Shown here piece after piece: positions 18,292 to 27,368 of a stretch of 64,000 nt of DNA. Position numbers and translations under genes: made by a program. This DNA comes from Halobaculum gomorrense (GTDB taxonomy: Archaea; Halobacteriota; Halobacteria; Halobacteriales; Haloferacaceae). The stretch covers positions 62,001-126,000 of the forward strand of contig NZ_FQWV01000005.1 in the NCBI RefSeq assembly GCF_900129775.1. Reading direction: 5' to 3'. Position 1 is the first letter of the stretch; each line of letters opens with the position of its first letter. The notes beneath the pieces are model-generated. The model ran no database searches and was not told the origin of the DNA. It worked only from the letters and a program-made list of their open reading frames with translations.

Positions 18292-19023
18292 ATGACGAGC
18301 GACGCCCCCGCGCGCCTCGACGTTCCCGCAGGCGCCGACCTCCCGCCGCTGGCGCTGGACATCGACGGGACGCTGACGACGCCCGAGCACACGATCGACC
18401 CGCGCGCGTTCCGGGTGCTCCCTGAGTGGCCGGCGCCGGTCGTGCTCGCGACGGGCAAGTCGTTCCCGTACCCGATCGCGCTGTGTCACTTCGTCGGGAT
18501 CCCCGAGCGGGTGATCGCGGAGAACGGCGGCGTCGTCTGCGTCGACGAGCAGGTGCGCATCGAGGGCGACGCCGAGCGCGTCGCCGCGGCGGCCGACGCC
18601 TTCCGCGAGCGCGGCGGGGAGTTGGGCTGGGGCGCCGCCGACACGACGAACCGCTGGCGGGAGACGGAGGTCGCCGCGCGCGTCACCGCCGACGAACAGC
18701 TGCTTCGCGGGGTCGCCGAGGAGTTCGACCTCGCCTTCCTCGACACGCAGTACGCGTACCACCTCACCGACCCCGACGTGAGCAAGGGGAACGGGCTCCG
18801 GGAGGCCGCGTCGATCCTCGACTGCGACCCCGATGCGTTCGTCGCCGTCGGCGACTCGATGAACGACGCGTCGACGTTCGCGGTCGCCGGCGAGAGCTAC
18901 GCGCTTGCGAACGCGGACGAGGTCGCCAAAGACGCTGCCGCCGAGACGCTCGATGCCGGGTACATGGACGGAACGATGACCGTGCTCGCCGAGCTGATCG
19001 AGCGCGCGAGGACCGAAGGCTGA
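18292..19023 (+). CDS. Phosphoglycolate phosphatase, archaeal HAD type
   Basis: 243 residues, Cof-type HAD fold. Motif I reads PLALDIDGTLTTPEH (nucleophile and acid Asp), motif II VVLATGKSFPYPIAL, the cap is rich in VAARVTADEQ, motif III Lys is in PDVSKGNGL and motif IV reads FVAVGDSMNDASTF. The length and motif spacing fit the archaeal TA0175-type phosphoglycolate phosphatase, which removes 2-phosphoglycolate. Other sugar-phosphatase activity is possible. Confidence 0.85.
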   Translation: MTSDAPARLDVPAGADLPPLALDIDGTLTTPEHTIDPRAFRVLPEWPAPVVLATGKSFPYPIALCHFVGIPERVIAENGGVVCVDEQVRIEGDAERVAAAADAFRERGGELGWGAADTTNRWRETEVAARVTADEQLLRGVAEEFDLAFLDTQYAYHLTDPDVSKGNGLREAASILDCDPDAFVAVGDSMNDASTFAVAGESYALANADEVAKDAAAETLDAGYMDGTMTVLAELIERARTEG

Positions 19024-19083
19024 GCGACGGCCGACAGACGCGCTACGCGCCAAGGGGCGAGCCGCCGGGGGACGGCGCGTTCG

Positions 19084-19272
19084 CTACGCCTCGGTCGGCC
19101 CGTCGTCGAACGGGACGAACGAGCCGTTGATGTCCCACTCGTGGATGCAGTACACCTCGCCGACATCGCCGCCGTCGCCGACGACCCAGCTCCCGGTCGC
19201 GGCGTCGAACCGCTCCTCGCGGCCGCACCGCTCGCAGACGCGCGCTCGGGGGCGGCGGATTCGCGCAGACAT
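19084..19272 (-). CDS. HEWD family small zinc-binding-type protein
   Basis: 62 residues from ATG 19272. The N-terminal half has CERCGREERFD, a CxxC knuckle. The second half reads GEVYCIHEWDINGSFVPFDDG, the HEWD signature that names this haloarchaeal family. Only three or four potential metal ligands are present (CxxC plus YCIHEW). Function is unknown. Confidence 0.85.
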   Translation of the reverse strand: MSARIRRPRARVCERCGREERFDAATGSWVVGDGGDVGEVYCIHEWDINGSFVPFDDGPTEA

Positions 19273-19356
19273 ATGCGTTCGTGGTCGACGGATCGTCTTA
19301 ACGCTCTCGGGGGCGGCGCCGGACGGGTTCGCCGGTCGACGCCGACGGCCCGTCGC

Positions 19357-19932
19357 TCACGCCTGCCGGCCGCTCTCCGTCGCCCCGAGGCTCGCGAGCT
19401 CCGCGAGGTCCGCTGCGACGATCCGCTCGTCGTGCTCCCCGTCGCCGAACGCGGTGGTCTGCTCGCCGACCGTCTCGAACCCGTGGCGCTCGTAAAACGA
19501 CAGCCCGACGCCGTTCTCCGCGAACACGACCGCCGAGATCCGATCGTGGTCGTCGACGAACCGGTGCGCGACCGCGCCCAGCAGCGCGGTGCCGACGCCC
19601 TCGCCCCACGCATCCGGAGCGACGTAGATCCGCCGGAGCACGACGTTGCCGACGCCGGAGTCGTAGCGTGCGTGGGCGAACCCCAGGAGCGACTCGGGGT
19701 CGACCCGTTTGTGCATCGGGTCTCCGCCGGCGTCGTCAGCCTCCGCCTCCGCGACGAGGAAGGTCCCCGCCGCGTCGACGTGGCGCCGGATTGTCTTGGG
19801 CGCGTACCACTCGTCCACGGTGGCGTCGATCGCCTCCTCAGACAGGAACTCGCCGTAGGCGGCGTGCCAGGAGCGGCGGGCGACCGCTGCGATCGCCTGG
19901 GCGTCGTCGCGGTCGGCCTCGCGGACGTGCAT
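19357..19932 (-). CDS. GNAT-family N-acetyltransferase
   Basis: 191 residues from ATG 19932 (MHVREADRDDAQAIAAVARR). The GNAT fold is clear: VLRRIYVAPDAWGEGVGTALLGAVAHRF is motif A with the acetyl-CoA loop, followed by ISAVVFAENGVGLSFYERHGFETVGE as motif B. A YGEFLSEEAIDATVDEW segment precedes the core. The acceptor is unknown. The gene is divergent from the methyltransferase that follows. Confidence 0.88.
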   Translation of the reverse strand: MHVREADRDDAQAIAAVARRSWHAAYGEFLSEEAIDATVDEWYAPKTIRRHVDAAGTFLVAEAEADDAGGDPMHKRVDPESLLGFAHARYDSGVGNVVLRRIYVAPDAWGEGVGTALLGAVAHRFVDDHDRISAVVFAENGVGLSFYERHGFETVGEQTTAFGDGEHDERIVAADLAELASLGATESGRQA

Positions 19933-20000
19933 GGCGGCCCCTCGGCCGGGAGCGACTAAATCGCCGGGGGTCTTTACGCCCCGACCCGTAGCCGGACGCG

Positions 20001-20555
20001 ATGGGATTCCACACGTTCGACGCCGCCCGCGCGGACAAGCTCGAAGACCCCGGTCGATTCCGCTACTGCTCGGGCGAGGAACTGCTCGCCGCGCTGGCGG
20101 TCCCGGCGGACGCGACGGTCGCGGATCTGGGCTCCGGTACCGGCTTCTACACCGACGTGATCGCGCCGCACGTCGGCACCTGCTACGCGGTCGACGTGCA
20201 GTCGGAGATGCACGACCTGTACGCAGAGAAGGGCATCCCGGAGAACGTCGAGACCGTGACCGCCGGCGTCGAGGACCTCCCGCTTGCCGACGACGCCCTC
20301 GACGCCGCTTTCTCGACGATGACGTACCACGAGTACGCGAGCGACGGGTCGCTGGCGGAACTCGCGCGCGTCGTCCGCCCCGGCGGCCGCGTCGTCTCCG
20401 TCGATTGGACCGCCGACGGCCCTGGCGACGCCGGGCCGCCCCGCGACGAGCGCTTCGGCGTCGGCGACGCCGCGAACGCGTTCGAGGACGCCGGCTTCAC
20501 CGTCGAGCGCGCCGAGACGCGCACCGACACGTTCGTGCTGGTCGCGCGTCGGTGA
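20001..20555 (+). CDS. Class I SAM-dependent methyltransferase
   Basis: 184 residues from ATG 20001 (MGFHTFDAARADKLEDPGRF). Motif I reads TVADLGSGTGFYTDVIAPHVG, with acidic motif II CYAVDVQSEM, motif IV AAFSTMTYHEYAS, and VRPGGRVVSVDW as the post-IV strand. It resembles UbiE/Methyltransf_11 proteins. The substrate cannot be inferred. Confidence 0.85.
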   Translation: MGFHTFDAARADKLEDPGRFRYCSGEELLAALAVPADATVADLGSGTGFYTDVIAPHVGTCYAVDVQSEMHDLYAEKGIPENVETVTAGVEDLPLADDALDAAFSTMTYHEYASDGSLAELARVVRPGGRVVSVDWTADGPGDAGPPRDERFGVGDAANAFEDAGFTVERAETRTDTFVLVARR

Positions 20556-20578
20556 GGATGGCGCGGTGACGAGCGCGG

Positions 20579-23023
20579 CTACCGGTGTTCGTCCCAGAAC
20601 CGCTCCAGCCCGAAGCGCAGCATGTCCGGGCTCACCGGACGGAACTCCTCGCGTTCGTACTCGGGGAGGTACTCGCGGACGGCGTTCCACGACTCGCGGG
20701 CGTAGCGCGCGTCGACCAGACAGCGCACCCCGACCTCGTCGCTGCCGCGGATCACCCGCCCGATCGCCTGCCGGGCCTTCCGAACTGCTGGGACGGTCAG
20801 CGCCGTTTCGAACCCATCGCCGAACTCGCGGTCGTACGCCGTCTTCACCGCGCGCGTCCGCGGCGACGACGTGTTGATGATCGGCACCCCGCAGATTACG
20901 GCCGCGGCGAGGCGGTCGCCCTCGTAGTCGACGCCCTCGGTGAGCGTGCCGCGGATGCTCGTGACGAGCAGCTTCGCCTCGCCGTCGAAGAAGTCCGCCT
21001 TGAGCGCCTCCGTCGCGGTATCGTCGCTCGACTCGTCGATGAGGACCGGCTTGTCGACCCGACCGTCGGCGTCCAACTCGCCGGCCATCCACTCCGCCTC
21101 GCCGTAGCTGGGCATCCCGACGAGGACGTTCCCCGGCGTCGTGGCGGCGACCTCGGCGGCGGCGTCGGCGTGCGCGCGCCGGGTCTCGTTGTCCTCGCCG
21201 GGCGGCCCGCGGTTGGAGAACGTGAACTTCGGCGTATCGACCGCGAACGACTCGCGGTTTCTCTCGGGAAACCCCAGTCCGTAGGTCCGCTCCTCGACGG
21301 GCCGACCCTCGGATTCGAGGTAGTTGAGTCCCGTTACCTCCCGAAACACGTCGAGCGGCGCCAGCGTCGCCGACATGAGCACCCCGCCGCCGAAGTCGGC
21401 GAGGCGCTCCCCGATGGCGTCGGCGGGCACGCAGTTGTGCAGCGCGAGCCGGGCGTTGTACGCGCGGCGCCACGAGCCGGGCGGCTCGGTCTCGTCCCAC
21501 GTGCGGAGCAGTTCCAGCTCTCGGAAGTACGTCCCGTGGTCGCAGCGATACCAGGCGTTGAGCGTCCGCCCGACCCCCGGCGCGGCGCGCTGGCGGTCTC
21601 GCGGGCTCTGCCCGCTCGACGAGTCCGAGGCGCTTCGGGCCTCGCCGTTCTCCTCTTCGGCCTCGTCCAGGATCCGCGCGGCGACGGCGCCCACCTGCTC
21701 GGCCCGAGCCCACACCTGCTCACCGTAGCCGGCGTCGCGGGCCCACTCGGTGATCTCGTCGACGCCGGGCTCCTCGGGGTCGCGCAGGGGGACCTCCTCG
21801 TCGTCCAGATCCGTGGGGTCGTCGCGCCAGCCGCGGCGCTCGGCGTCGAGGAAGCCCTCGACGCGGCGGTCGAGTTCCTCCCGGAGGTCGCGGACGAACT
21901 CGACGAGCAGCTTCACCTCGTCGAGACTCACCTCCGCGTCGGCCAGTTCGCCCCGAACGAGGTCGGCGTCGGTCGTCCCCTCCACTCGGCGCCCGGAGTC
22001 CTCGAACTGCACCGGCTGGAGGACGCGCGTCAGTTCGTTCTCGGCGTCGCGGAGGCTCGCGTCGGCGACGCCGTCGGAGACCAGGTCGCGGACCCGCGGT
22101 TCGAGCATGTGCGCCTCGTCGCAGACGACGAACGTCGAGTCGTCTACGAGCGCGCCGGTGAACCCGCCGACGGTCGTCGGGTCGAACGCGTGGTAGTAGT
22201 TGCCGACGACGACCTCCACCTGGGGGAGGACCGTCCCCATCATCGAGTGCGGGCAGGTGCCGTGGCCCGCCGACAGGCTGACCAGCTCCTCGGCGTCGAT
22301 GAGTCCGCGGTCGGCGAAGTCGAACGGCACCGCCTCCGCGGCGTCGCCGTCCTCCGGGAGGTCGTCGAGGTACTGCGCGTAGAACGGGCAGTACTCGACG
22401 CCGTCGCGGGTAGCCGATCCGCCGTGCTCCGGCATGTCCGGCAGATAGGGGGTCGGCTCGTCCGCGGTCTCCAGGTAGCTCGCTCCGTCCTCGCCGGTGT
22501 CGGCGAGTCCAGTCTGTGCCCGCCTCGCTTGCTCTGCGAGCGCGCCCGCCCTCGTCTCGCCGCCGTCGCCGACGAGGTCGCGGGTGCGCTCGCGCAGCCC
22601 CTCACAGCGCTCGTACACGTTCGTCGTGTCGATGCCGCCGCGGTTCTCGCGGGCGTACGGGCACACGTCGGCCTTGCCGACGAGCGTCATCCCCGAGACG
22701 GGGCGCCAGTCGTCGGGGAGGTTGTCGTTGATCGTGCGGAGGTCGGCCTCGAACTGGCGGAGCTGCTGCTTGACGCTCGTGAGCACGAGCACGCGCTCGT
22801 AGTCGCTGTCGGGGTCGCGTACCAGGTCGATGCCGGCGGTCAGCGCGAGCATCGTCTTCCCGGTGCCGCAAGCACCTTCCAGCGCGAGAAATCCTCCGTC
22901 GTCGGCGACGGCGCGGGCGGCCTCGATCCCGTCCGCCTGCTCGGGGTACGGGTCGGAGTGCCCGAACACGGTTCGCCACGGCTGGTCCGTCGCCTCGGTC
23001 ACGGTGTAGTCGGCGGTTGCCAC
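20579..23023 (-). CDS. XPD/Rad3-like ATP-dependent DNA helicase with Fe-S motif
   Basis: 814 residues from GTG 23023 (VATADYTVTEATDQPWRTVF). Walker A reads LALEGACGTGKTMLALTAG; the Fe-S cluster Cys lie in KADVCPYARE, VYERCEGL, VEYCPFYAQ and HGTCPHSM. Walker B is the DEAH box in FVVCDEAHMLEPR. Motif IV-VI segments include NVLVGMPSYGEAEWM, LLVTSIRGTLTEGVDY and VRKARQAIGRVIRGSDEVG. It unwinds DNA 5'-3' and should act in repair. An Arg/Ser-rich insert near SASDSSSGQSPRDRQRAA is lineage-specific. The open frame continues upstream without a convincing start, so the GTG is chosen. Confidence 0.88.
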   Translation of the reverse strand: MATADYTVTEATDQPWRTVFGHSDPYPEQADGIEAARAVADDGGFLALEGACGTGKTMLALTAGIDLVRDPDSDYERVLVLTSVKQQLRQFEADLRTINDNLPDDWRPVSGMTLVGKADVCPYARENRGGIDTTNVYERCEGLRERTRDLVGDGGETRAGALAEQARRAQTGLADTGEDGASYLETADEPTPYLPDMPEHGGSATRDGVEYCPFYAQYLDDLPEDGDAAEAVPFDFADRGLIDAEELVSLSAGHGTCPHSMMGTVLPQVEVVVGNYYHAFDPTTVGGFTGALVDDSTFVVCDEAHMLEPRVRDLVSDGVADASLRDAENELTRVLQPVQFEDSGRRVEGTTDADLVRGELADAEVSLDEVKLLVEFVRDLREELDRRVEGFLDAERRGWRDDPTDLDDEEVPLRDPEEPGVDEITEWARDAGYGEQVWARAEQVGAVAARILDEAEEENGEARSASDSSSGQSPRDRQRAAPGVGRTLNAWYRCDHGTYFRELELLRTWDETEPPGSWRRAYNARLALHNCVPADAIGERLADFGGGVLMSATLAPLDVFREVTGLNYLESEGRPVEERTYGLGFPERNRESFAVDTPKFTFSNRGPPGEDNETRRAHADAAAEVAATTPGNVLVGMPSYGEAEWMAGELDADGRVDKPVLIDESSDDTATEALKADFFDGEAKLLVTSIRGTLTEGVDYEGDRLAAAVICGVPIINTSSPRTRAVKTAYDREFGDGFETALTVPAVRKARQAIGRVIRGSDEVGVRCLVDARYARESWNAVREYLPEYEREEFRPVSPDMLRFGLERFWDEHR

Positions 23024-23142
23024 GGGTTTCAGTCCGTCGATGGCCCCGCTTTCGTACCTGAATCTTCGCCTCGGCAGGCGCGGTCGACGGCTATGCTCCT
23101 GCGCCGCTGCGGCACCGCGCTGACGCGTGCGCGCGCCGGCCG

Positions 23143-23532
23143 TCACACCAGGCTCTCGCCGAGCACGATCACCGAGAGGTTGTTGGCGAACAGCGCGAGC
23201 CCGGCCGCCACGAGCAGCCCCAGCCACGCCTCGATGAGCAGGCCGTAGTACGGGCGAATACGCGCCGGCGTCGACCGGTATGTCTCCATCAGTCCGCGGA
23301 AGACGACGGCCGCGAGCACGACCGCGCCGAGGTTCACACCGACGAGCACGGACAGCGGTCGCCCGAGCGCCCACCGCACGAGCGGGTTCGCCTCCGCGCT
23401 CGGGCCGACGACCGCGGCGGCGTATATCGTCGTCAGCAGGTCCACGGTCACGAGGAGGAACAGCGCCGCCGTCGCCCACGCCCAGTACTCCTCGACGCGC
23501 TCGGCGATCGACGAGCTGCGGCCTCGCGACAC
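23143..23532 (-). CDS. Haloarchaeal membrane protein (DUF5658-like)
   Basis: 129 residues from GTG 23532. Three or four helices are visible: 16-38 (WAWATAALFLLVTVDLLTTIYA), 58-80 (PLSVLVGVNLGAVVLAAVVF) and 98-120. It has an Asp in helix 1 and the EANPLVRW loop typical of DUF5658-type proteins. Function is unknown. It is upstream of the helicase on the same strand with a 119-base gap. Confidence 0.65.
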   Translation of the reverse strand: MSRGRSSSIAERVEEYWAWATAALFLLVTVDLLTTIYAAAVVGPSAEANPLVRWALGRPLSVLVGVNLGAVVLAAVVFRGLMETYRSTPARIRPYYGLLIEAWLGLLVAAGLALFANNLSVIVLGESLV

Positions 23533-23598
23533 GGCTTCGAGACGGACGCACGCCGACCTAACCGTTTCGTCGGCGGAGGCGGCGCGGCCGGGGATCGA

Positions 23599-24999
23599 TT
23601 ACGGACCCGGGAACGTCCGCGACCCTTCGCCATCGTGGTTCGTGTCGCGCTCGCCGCCCGGATCGCCCCCGTCGCCCGTCCCCTGAAGCTCGTCGTCGCC
23701 CGTTCGACTGCCCGCCCTCGCGGCGGCGACGGCCGCGTCGGGGGAGACGCGACCGTCCGCGGCGGTCTCGCGCAAGAGTCGCTCCACCTGAGCGGGCGTC
23801 AGCCCCTCGCCGCCGGCGGCGGCGGTCATCCTCGCGACGACGCCCGCGACGGCCGGTGCGGCCGCGGAGGTTCCCCTGAGCATCGTTCCGTCGGCGGGCG
23901 TGACCGTACCGGGGGCCCGCACGTCGGTGTCGACCGCCGAGTAGGCGGCGAGCCCTCCGTCGCGTCCGAGCGCGCCGACGGAGATGACGCCGTCGGCGGT
24001 GGCGGGGGCGACCGCGCTCCCGTTCGCGCCGGCGAACGCGAGACGGTGGCGAGCGGCGAACAGATCGACGGGACCGTCGCCGGAGTCGCGCGCGTACACC
24101 GCCGCATAGTAGGCGCCGCGGGGGACCACGGCGTCGATCGCCTCGGCGTGACCGGACCCCCGGGTCGACTTCGCGACGACTCGGTCGTGGCCGTCCGCGA
24201 TATCGCGGTAGAGGTAGAGGTCGTAGTCGCCCCCGCCCGACCAGTAGAGCCGGAGCGTCACGCTACCCGCGACCGGGCCGTCGCCGAGACGATTTCCTTC
24301 GGTCGCGTTGTCGTCGAACACGGCCCAGCCGGTGCCGGACACCTCGCCGCGCCAGTGGCGTCGCGCGGCGTTGCCGCCCGAGGTGACGAAGACGGTTCCC
24401 GCGGCCGTCGCCCGCTCTGCGGCTCTCGCGATCCGGTCCATCCCGTCTGCGGTTCGAGGGTAGTAGCTCCCGGCGTCGACGAGCACGTCCACGTCCTGTG
24501 CGATAAGCCAGTCGACCGCGCGAGCGTACGAGGCCGGCGTCGGCTCGTAGCCGACGGACGCGAGATATAGCGCCGACTCGTCGGCCCGACGGGCGACGAC
24601 GCCCGCGACCGCGGCGCCGTGATCGCCGGCGACGAGGCCGAATCGCGGCCCGCCCGTGCGGTAACGCGCCGCCACCCGTCCGTCGAGCGCTTCGGTCGCG
24701 CCGAACGCGCTTCCGATGACGCCCACACGGACGGGGGCGTCGCCGTCGGCGGCGGGGTCGAGCGTGACCGGGTCACCCGAGGCGTCGCCGGACGAGGATC
24801 CGAGGCGAGCGAGCAGCGCAGATCCGACGGTAGGGGCGTCGGAGACGCCGCCGGCCGTGCCGTCGTGCAACACGCCGTCGGCGGCCGGGAGGACCGGGAC
24901 GGCGGCGCCGTCGTTCACGTCGGCGCCGACGAGTCCGGTGCCGACGCTCACGACGACGAGAAAGACCGCGACGAACACGGGGGTCCGACTCACGGTCAC
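23599..24999 (-). CDS. Secreted subtilisin-like (S8) protein, catalytic Asp apparently missing
   Basis: 466 residues from GTG 24999, with a signal peptide (VFVAVFLVVVSVGTGLVGA). The S8 fold is marked by the His region LVAGDHGAAVAGVVA, the oxyanion Asn in FVTSGGNAARR and the Ser region LRGTSAAAPAVAGVVARM. The strand that usually carries the Asp (VxVIDxG) reads VRVGVIGSAFG. A PPC-like insert (LRLYWSGGGDYDLYLYRD) sits between Asn and Ser. The C-terminus is a Gly/Asp-rich tail. The GTG overlaps the stop of the HTH regulator, so both come from one operon. It may be a weak protease or a peptide-binding pseudoenzyme. Confidence 0.75.
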   Translation of the reverse strand: MTVSRTPVFVAVFLVVVSVGTGLVGADVNDGAAVPVLPAADGVLHDGTAGGVSDAPTVGSALLARLGSSSGDASGDPVTLDPAADGDAPVRVGVIGSAFGATEALDGRVAARYRTGGPRFGLVAGDHGAAVAGVVARRADESALYLASVGYEPTPASYARAVDWLIAQDVDVLVDAGSYYPRTADGMDRIARAAERATAAGTVFVTSGGNAARRHWRGEVSGTGWAVFDDNATEGNRLGDGPVAGSVTLRLYWSGGGDYDLYLYRDIADGHDRVVAKSTRGSGHAEAIDAVVPRGAYYAAVYARDSGDGPVDLFAARHRLAFAGANGSAVAPATADGVISVGALGRDGGLAAYSAVDTDVRAPGTVTPADGTMLRGTSAAAPAVAGVVARMTAAAGGEGLTPAQVERLLRETAADGRVSPDAAVAAARAGSRTGDDELQGTGDGGDPGGERDTNHDGEGSRTFPGP

Positions 25000-25829
25000 C
25001 GTCTGCGGAGTCGCTCCGCCACGAGCACCGTCGTGAGGACGAGGAGCCCGCCGGCGAGGAACGCCGCGCCGGGCGGGATCGTACCGAGCACCGCGCCGCC
25101 GGTCGCCCCCACCGCGTCGCCGATGCGGGGCGCGGTCTCCGGTCCGGAAACTGTCGCGGCGCCGGCGCCGAACAGCGCCTGCACGAGGAGGCTCGCCCCG
25201 GCGAGCACCGCGACCGCGCCCAACAGGCCGCGGAGCGAATCGAGCAGCGACGACCGCTCGGACTCGCCGCCGACGGCGACGACGACGCGGTCGTCCGCCG
25301 GCCCGTACACGGTCATCTCGCGTCCCTTCACCGAGTACCGCGTGTCAACCGTCTCGACCAGCCCGGCGTCACCGAGTTTCTGGACGTGGTGGCGGACGTT
25401 CTGAACGGACGTGTCCGCGGCGTCGGCCAGCTCGGAGGCGGTCCGCGGCTCCTCGTGGACCGCGCCGAGGATCGCCCGGGCGGTCTGCGGCGCGAGCGCG
25501 CCGATCAGCGCGTCGGCGCCGTCGTCGTTGAGCCAGCAGATGCGGACGTTCCCATCGTCGTCAGTGGACGCGGCTCGGTCGCCGTCGCCGGCGGCGCCGG
25601 CGGACACCTCCTCGATATCGGTGGGCGGCGAGTCGATCTCGCTGGCACCCGCGTCGGTCTCGGCGGCGACGGGGTCGGCCGACGCGGACTCCGACTCCGA
25701 TGTGTCCGAGCCGGCCGCGGCGCCCCCGTCGGTCCGCGAGCCGGCGGCCTCCGACCCGTCGCGGTCGGTCCCCCCGGACCCGTCCGCGTCGGCGGACCCG
25801 TCGGCGTTCGACGGGAGCGTGCCTGACAT
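24996..25829 (-). CDS. Membrane-anchored ArsR-type HTH regulator
   Basis: 277 residues from ATG 25829. The first ~95 residues are an acidic Ser/Asp/Gly-rich linker. A winged helix follows: ALIGALAPQTARAILGAVHEE, then PRTASELADAADTSVQNVRHHVQKLGDAGLVETV. Two C-terminal helices (SLLDSLRGLLGAVAVLAGASLLVQALF and PGAAFLAGGLLVLTTVLVAERL) would tie it to the membrane. Its stop overlaps the S8 protein start (GTGA). A perfect 25-base palindrome lies about 55 bases upstream of the ATG, a likely autoregulatory operator. Confidence 0.8.
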   Translation of the reverse strand: MSGTLPSNADGSADADGSGGTDRDGSEAAGSRTDGGAAAGSDTSESESASADPVAAETDAGASEIDSPPTDIEEVSAGAAGDGDRAASTDDDGNVRICWLNDDGADALIGALAPQTARAILGAVHEEPRTASELADAADTSVQNVRHHVQKLGDAGLVETVDTRYSVKGREMTVYGPADDRVVVAVGGESERSSLLDSLRGLLGAVAVLAGASLLVQALFGAGAATVSGPETAPRIGDAVGATGGAVLGTIPPGAAFLAGGLLVLTTVLVAERLRRR

Positions 25830-25871
25830 ACGACGTAATCTGTCACAGAAGACCAAAACGTTTCGGACCGT

Positions 25872-25896
25872 GTTTTCCGTCGAATCGACGGAAAAC
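25872..25896. promoter_or_regulatory. Perfect 25-base palindrome, probable operator
   Basis: GTTTTCCGTCGA at 25872-25883 and TCGACGGAAAAC at 25885-25896 are exact complements around one A at 25884. It lies upstream of the HTH gene. Its length and perfect symmetry fit a dimeric winged-helix regulator. Confidence 0.6.
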
Positions 25897-25983
25897 TATC
25901 CGCAAACTACTGAACTCGTCGACTGCGGATCGCCGGCCCGTGATCCCGAGCGCGGCCGGTACATCGGCTCAGGGAGCGACGAC

Positions 25984-27243
25984 TCACCTCGTCGTGCGAC
26001 GGTCGGCGGGTGGAGCCGGGAACCGCCCGGCGGCGTACAGCGCTCCCGCAAGCAGCAGCACCGCGGTAACCGCAGCGGCGAACAGCCGGAACGCCTGATC
26101 GAACGCGACCCCGACGTCGGTGAGTGCGCCGACGACGCCCGAGCCGTTCGCCTCGAACAGCAGCGACGCGCCAGAGAAGACGGCGTAGGCGCTGGCGCGG
26201 TCGGCGGGCGGGAGCGTCGCGAGCATGTACGTGTCGACGGCGGGAAACAGCGCGTGTGCGGCGTAGCCGAGCACCGCCGAGACGACCGCGAACGCCGCGA
26301 ACGACCCGGCGTGGGTGAGCGCGACCAGCGACGCGACGAACGCGGCGTTGAGCGCGAGGAGGTACGGCACCTTCGGGAGGCGGTCGGCCAGCCGGCCGCC
26401 GAGCCAGAAGGCGGGGACGCCCGCGCCGAACGCGACGGTGAGCAGGAGGTTCGCGTTCGCTGGCGTCAGCCCTTTCGAGAGCAGGTAGCTCACGTAGAAA
26501 TTGAACACGCCCTGCCAGGCGAAGCCGGCGACGGCGACCAGCGACATCCCCGCGAGCACGATCCGCCAGTGCGACAGCGCCGCGAGGAAGCTCCGCGGCT
26601 CGGCAGCGTCGGCGGCGTCGGCAGCGTCGGCAGCGTCGGCAGCGTCGGCAGCGTCGGCGTCCCCGTCGACCGCCGCGCCCTCGGGTTCGACCCCGCCGCG
26701 GACCCGGACGACCGCGAACAGCGCGACCGTCGATGCGGCGGCGCCGACGGCCAGCGCCGAGAACACGACGCGCCAGTCGCCGACGCGAGCGATCGCCGCG
26801 AGCGCGACCGCCGGCGCGACGACCGAGGCGACCTGGCTCGCGGTGCCGTGGACGCCGACGGCGCGGCCGGTCCGGTCGGGGTACAGCGCGCCGATGAGGG
26901 GGATCGCAGCGACGAAGTAGCCGCCGGTGGAGAGCCCGACGGCGAACGCGCCCGCCCGCAGCGTCAAAAGCGAGTCGGCGGTCGCGGTGAGCTCCGCCGC
27001 CAGCGAGAGCGCGACGCCGGTCGCGACGACGACGCGCTCGCGAGCCACCTTCGTGAGCACCCAGCCCACCGGGATGCGCGGGGCGGCGGTGCCGAGCCAG
27101 ACGAGCGTCGTGACCGAGCCGACCGCCGTCGCCGACAGGTCGAGGTCCTGTTGGAACTCGGGGACCAGCGGGGCGAACGCGACCCGGCCGAAGTTGACCA
27201 GGAAGACGAGCCCGCAGAGGGTGGTGAAGAGGCGCTTCGTCAC
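25984..27243 (-). CDS. MFS transporter
   Basis: 419 residues, twelve-helix type, start LFTTLCGLVFLVNFGRVAFAPL after MTKR. Helix 2-3 loop contains RIPVGWVLTKVARER. The central cytoplasmic loop carries a DADAADAADAAD repeat encoded by six tandem 9-base units. The C-terminal half has LGGRLADRLPKVPYLL, the second copy of the MFS loop motif. The family is close to haloarchaeal nitrate/sugar-type MFS proteins but the substrate is unclear. Confidence 0.85.
   Translation of the reverse strand: MTKRLFTTLCGLVFLVNFGRVAFAPLVPEFQQDLDLSATAVGSVTTLVWLGTAAPRIPVGWVLTKVARERVVVATGVALSLAAELTATADSLLTLRAGAFAVGLSTGGYFVAAIPLIGALYPDRTGRAVGVHGTASQVASVVAPAVALAAIARVGDWRVVFSALAVGAAASTVALFAVVRVRGGVEPEGAAVDGDADAADAADAADAADAADAAEPRSFLAALSHWRIVLAGMSLVAVAGFAWQGVFNFYVSYLLSKGLTPANANLLLTVAFGAGVPAFWLGGRLADRLPKVPYLLALNAAFVASLVALTHAGSFAAFAVVSAVLGYAAHALFPAVDTYMLATLPPADRASAYAVFSGASLLFEANGSGVVGALTDVGVAFDQAFRLFAAAVTAVLLLAGALYAAGRFPAPPADRRTTR
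26603..26656. repeat. Six tandem 9-base units encoding an Asp-Ala-Ala repeat
   Basis: The unit GCAGCGTCG is repeated from 26603, 26612 (one change), 26621, 26630, 26639 and 26648. It lies in the central loop of the MFS gene and should vary in copy number between strains. Confidence 0.85.
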
Positions 27244-27368
27244 GTGAACGGCTGTCGGTTCGCGCGCCGGGGGTCAAGCGTTGCGGATCCGGGCACCCCT
27301 GCGGGAACCGGCCGACGTGGATCCAGCACGCTCAAACCCCGACCCGCCGAAGCCCAGACCACTCGACC

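Noticed and set aside
20585-23248. 887-codon plus-strand frame antisense to the helicase
   Set aside because: Shadow frame; the opposite strand has complete helicase motifs.
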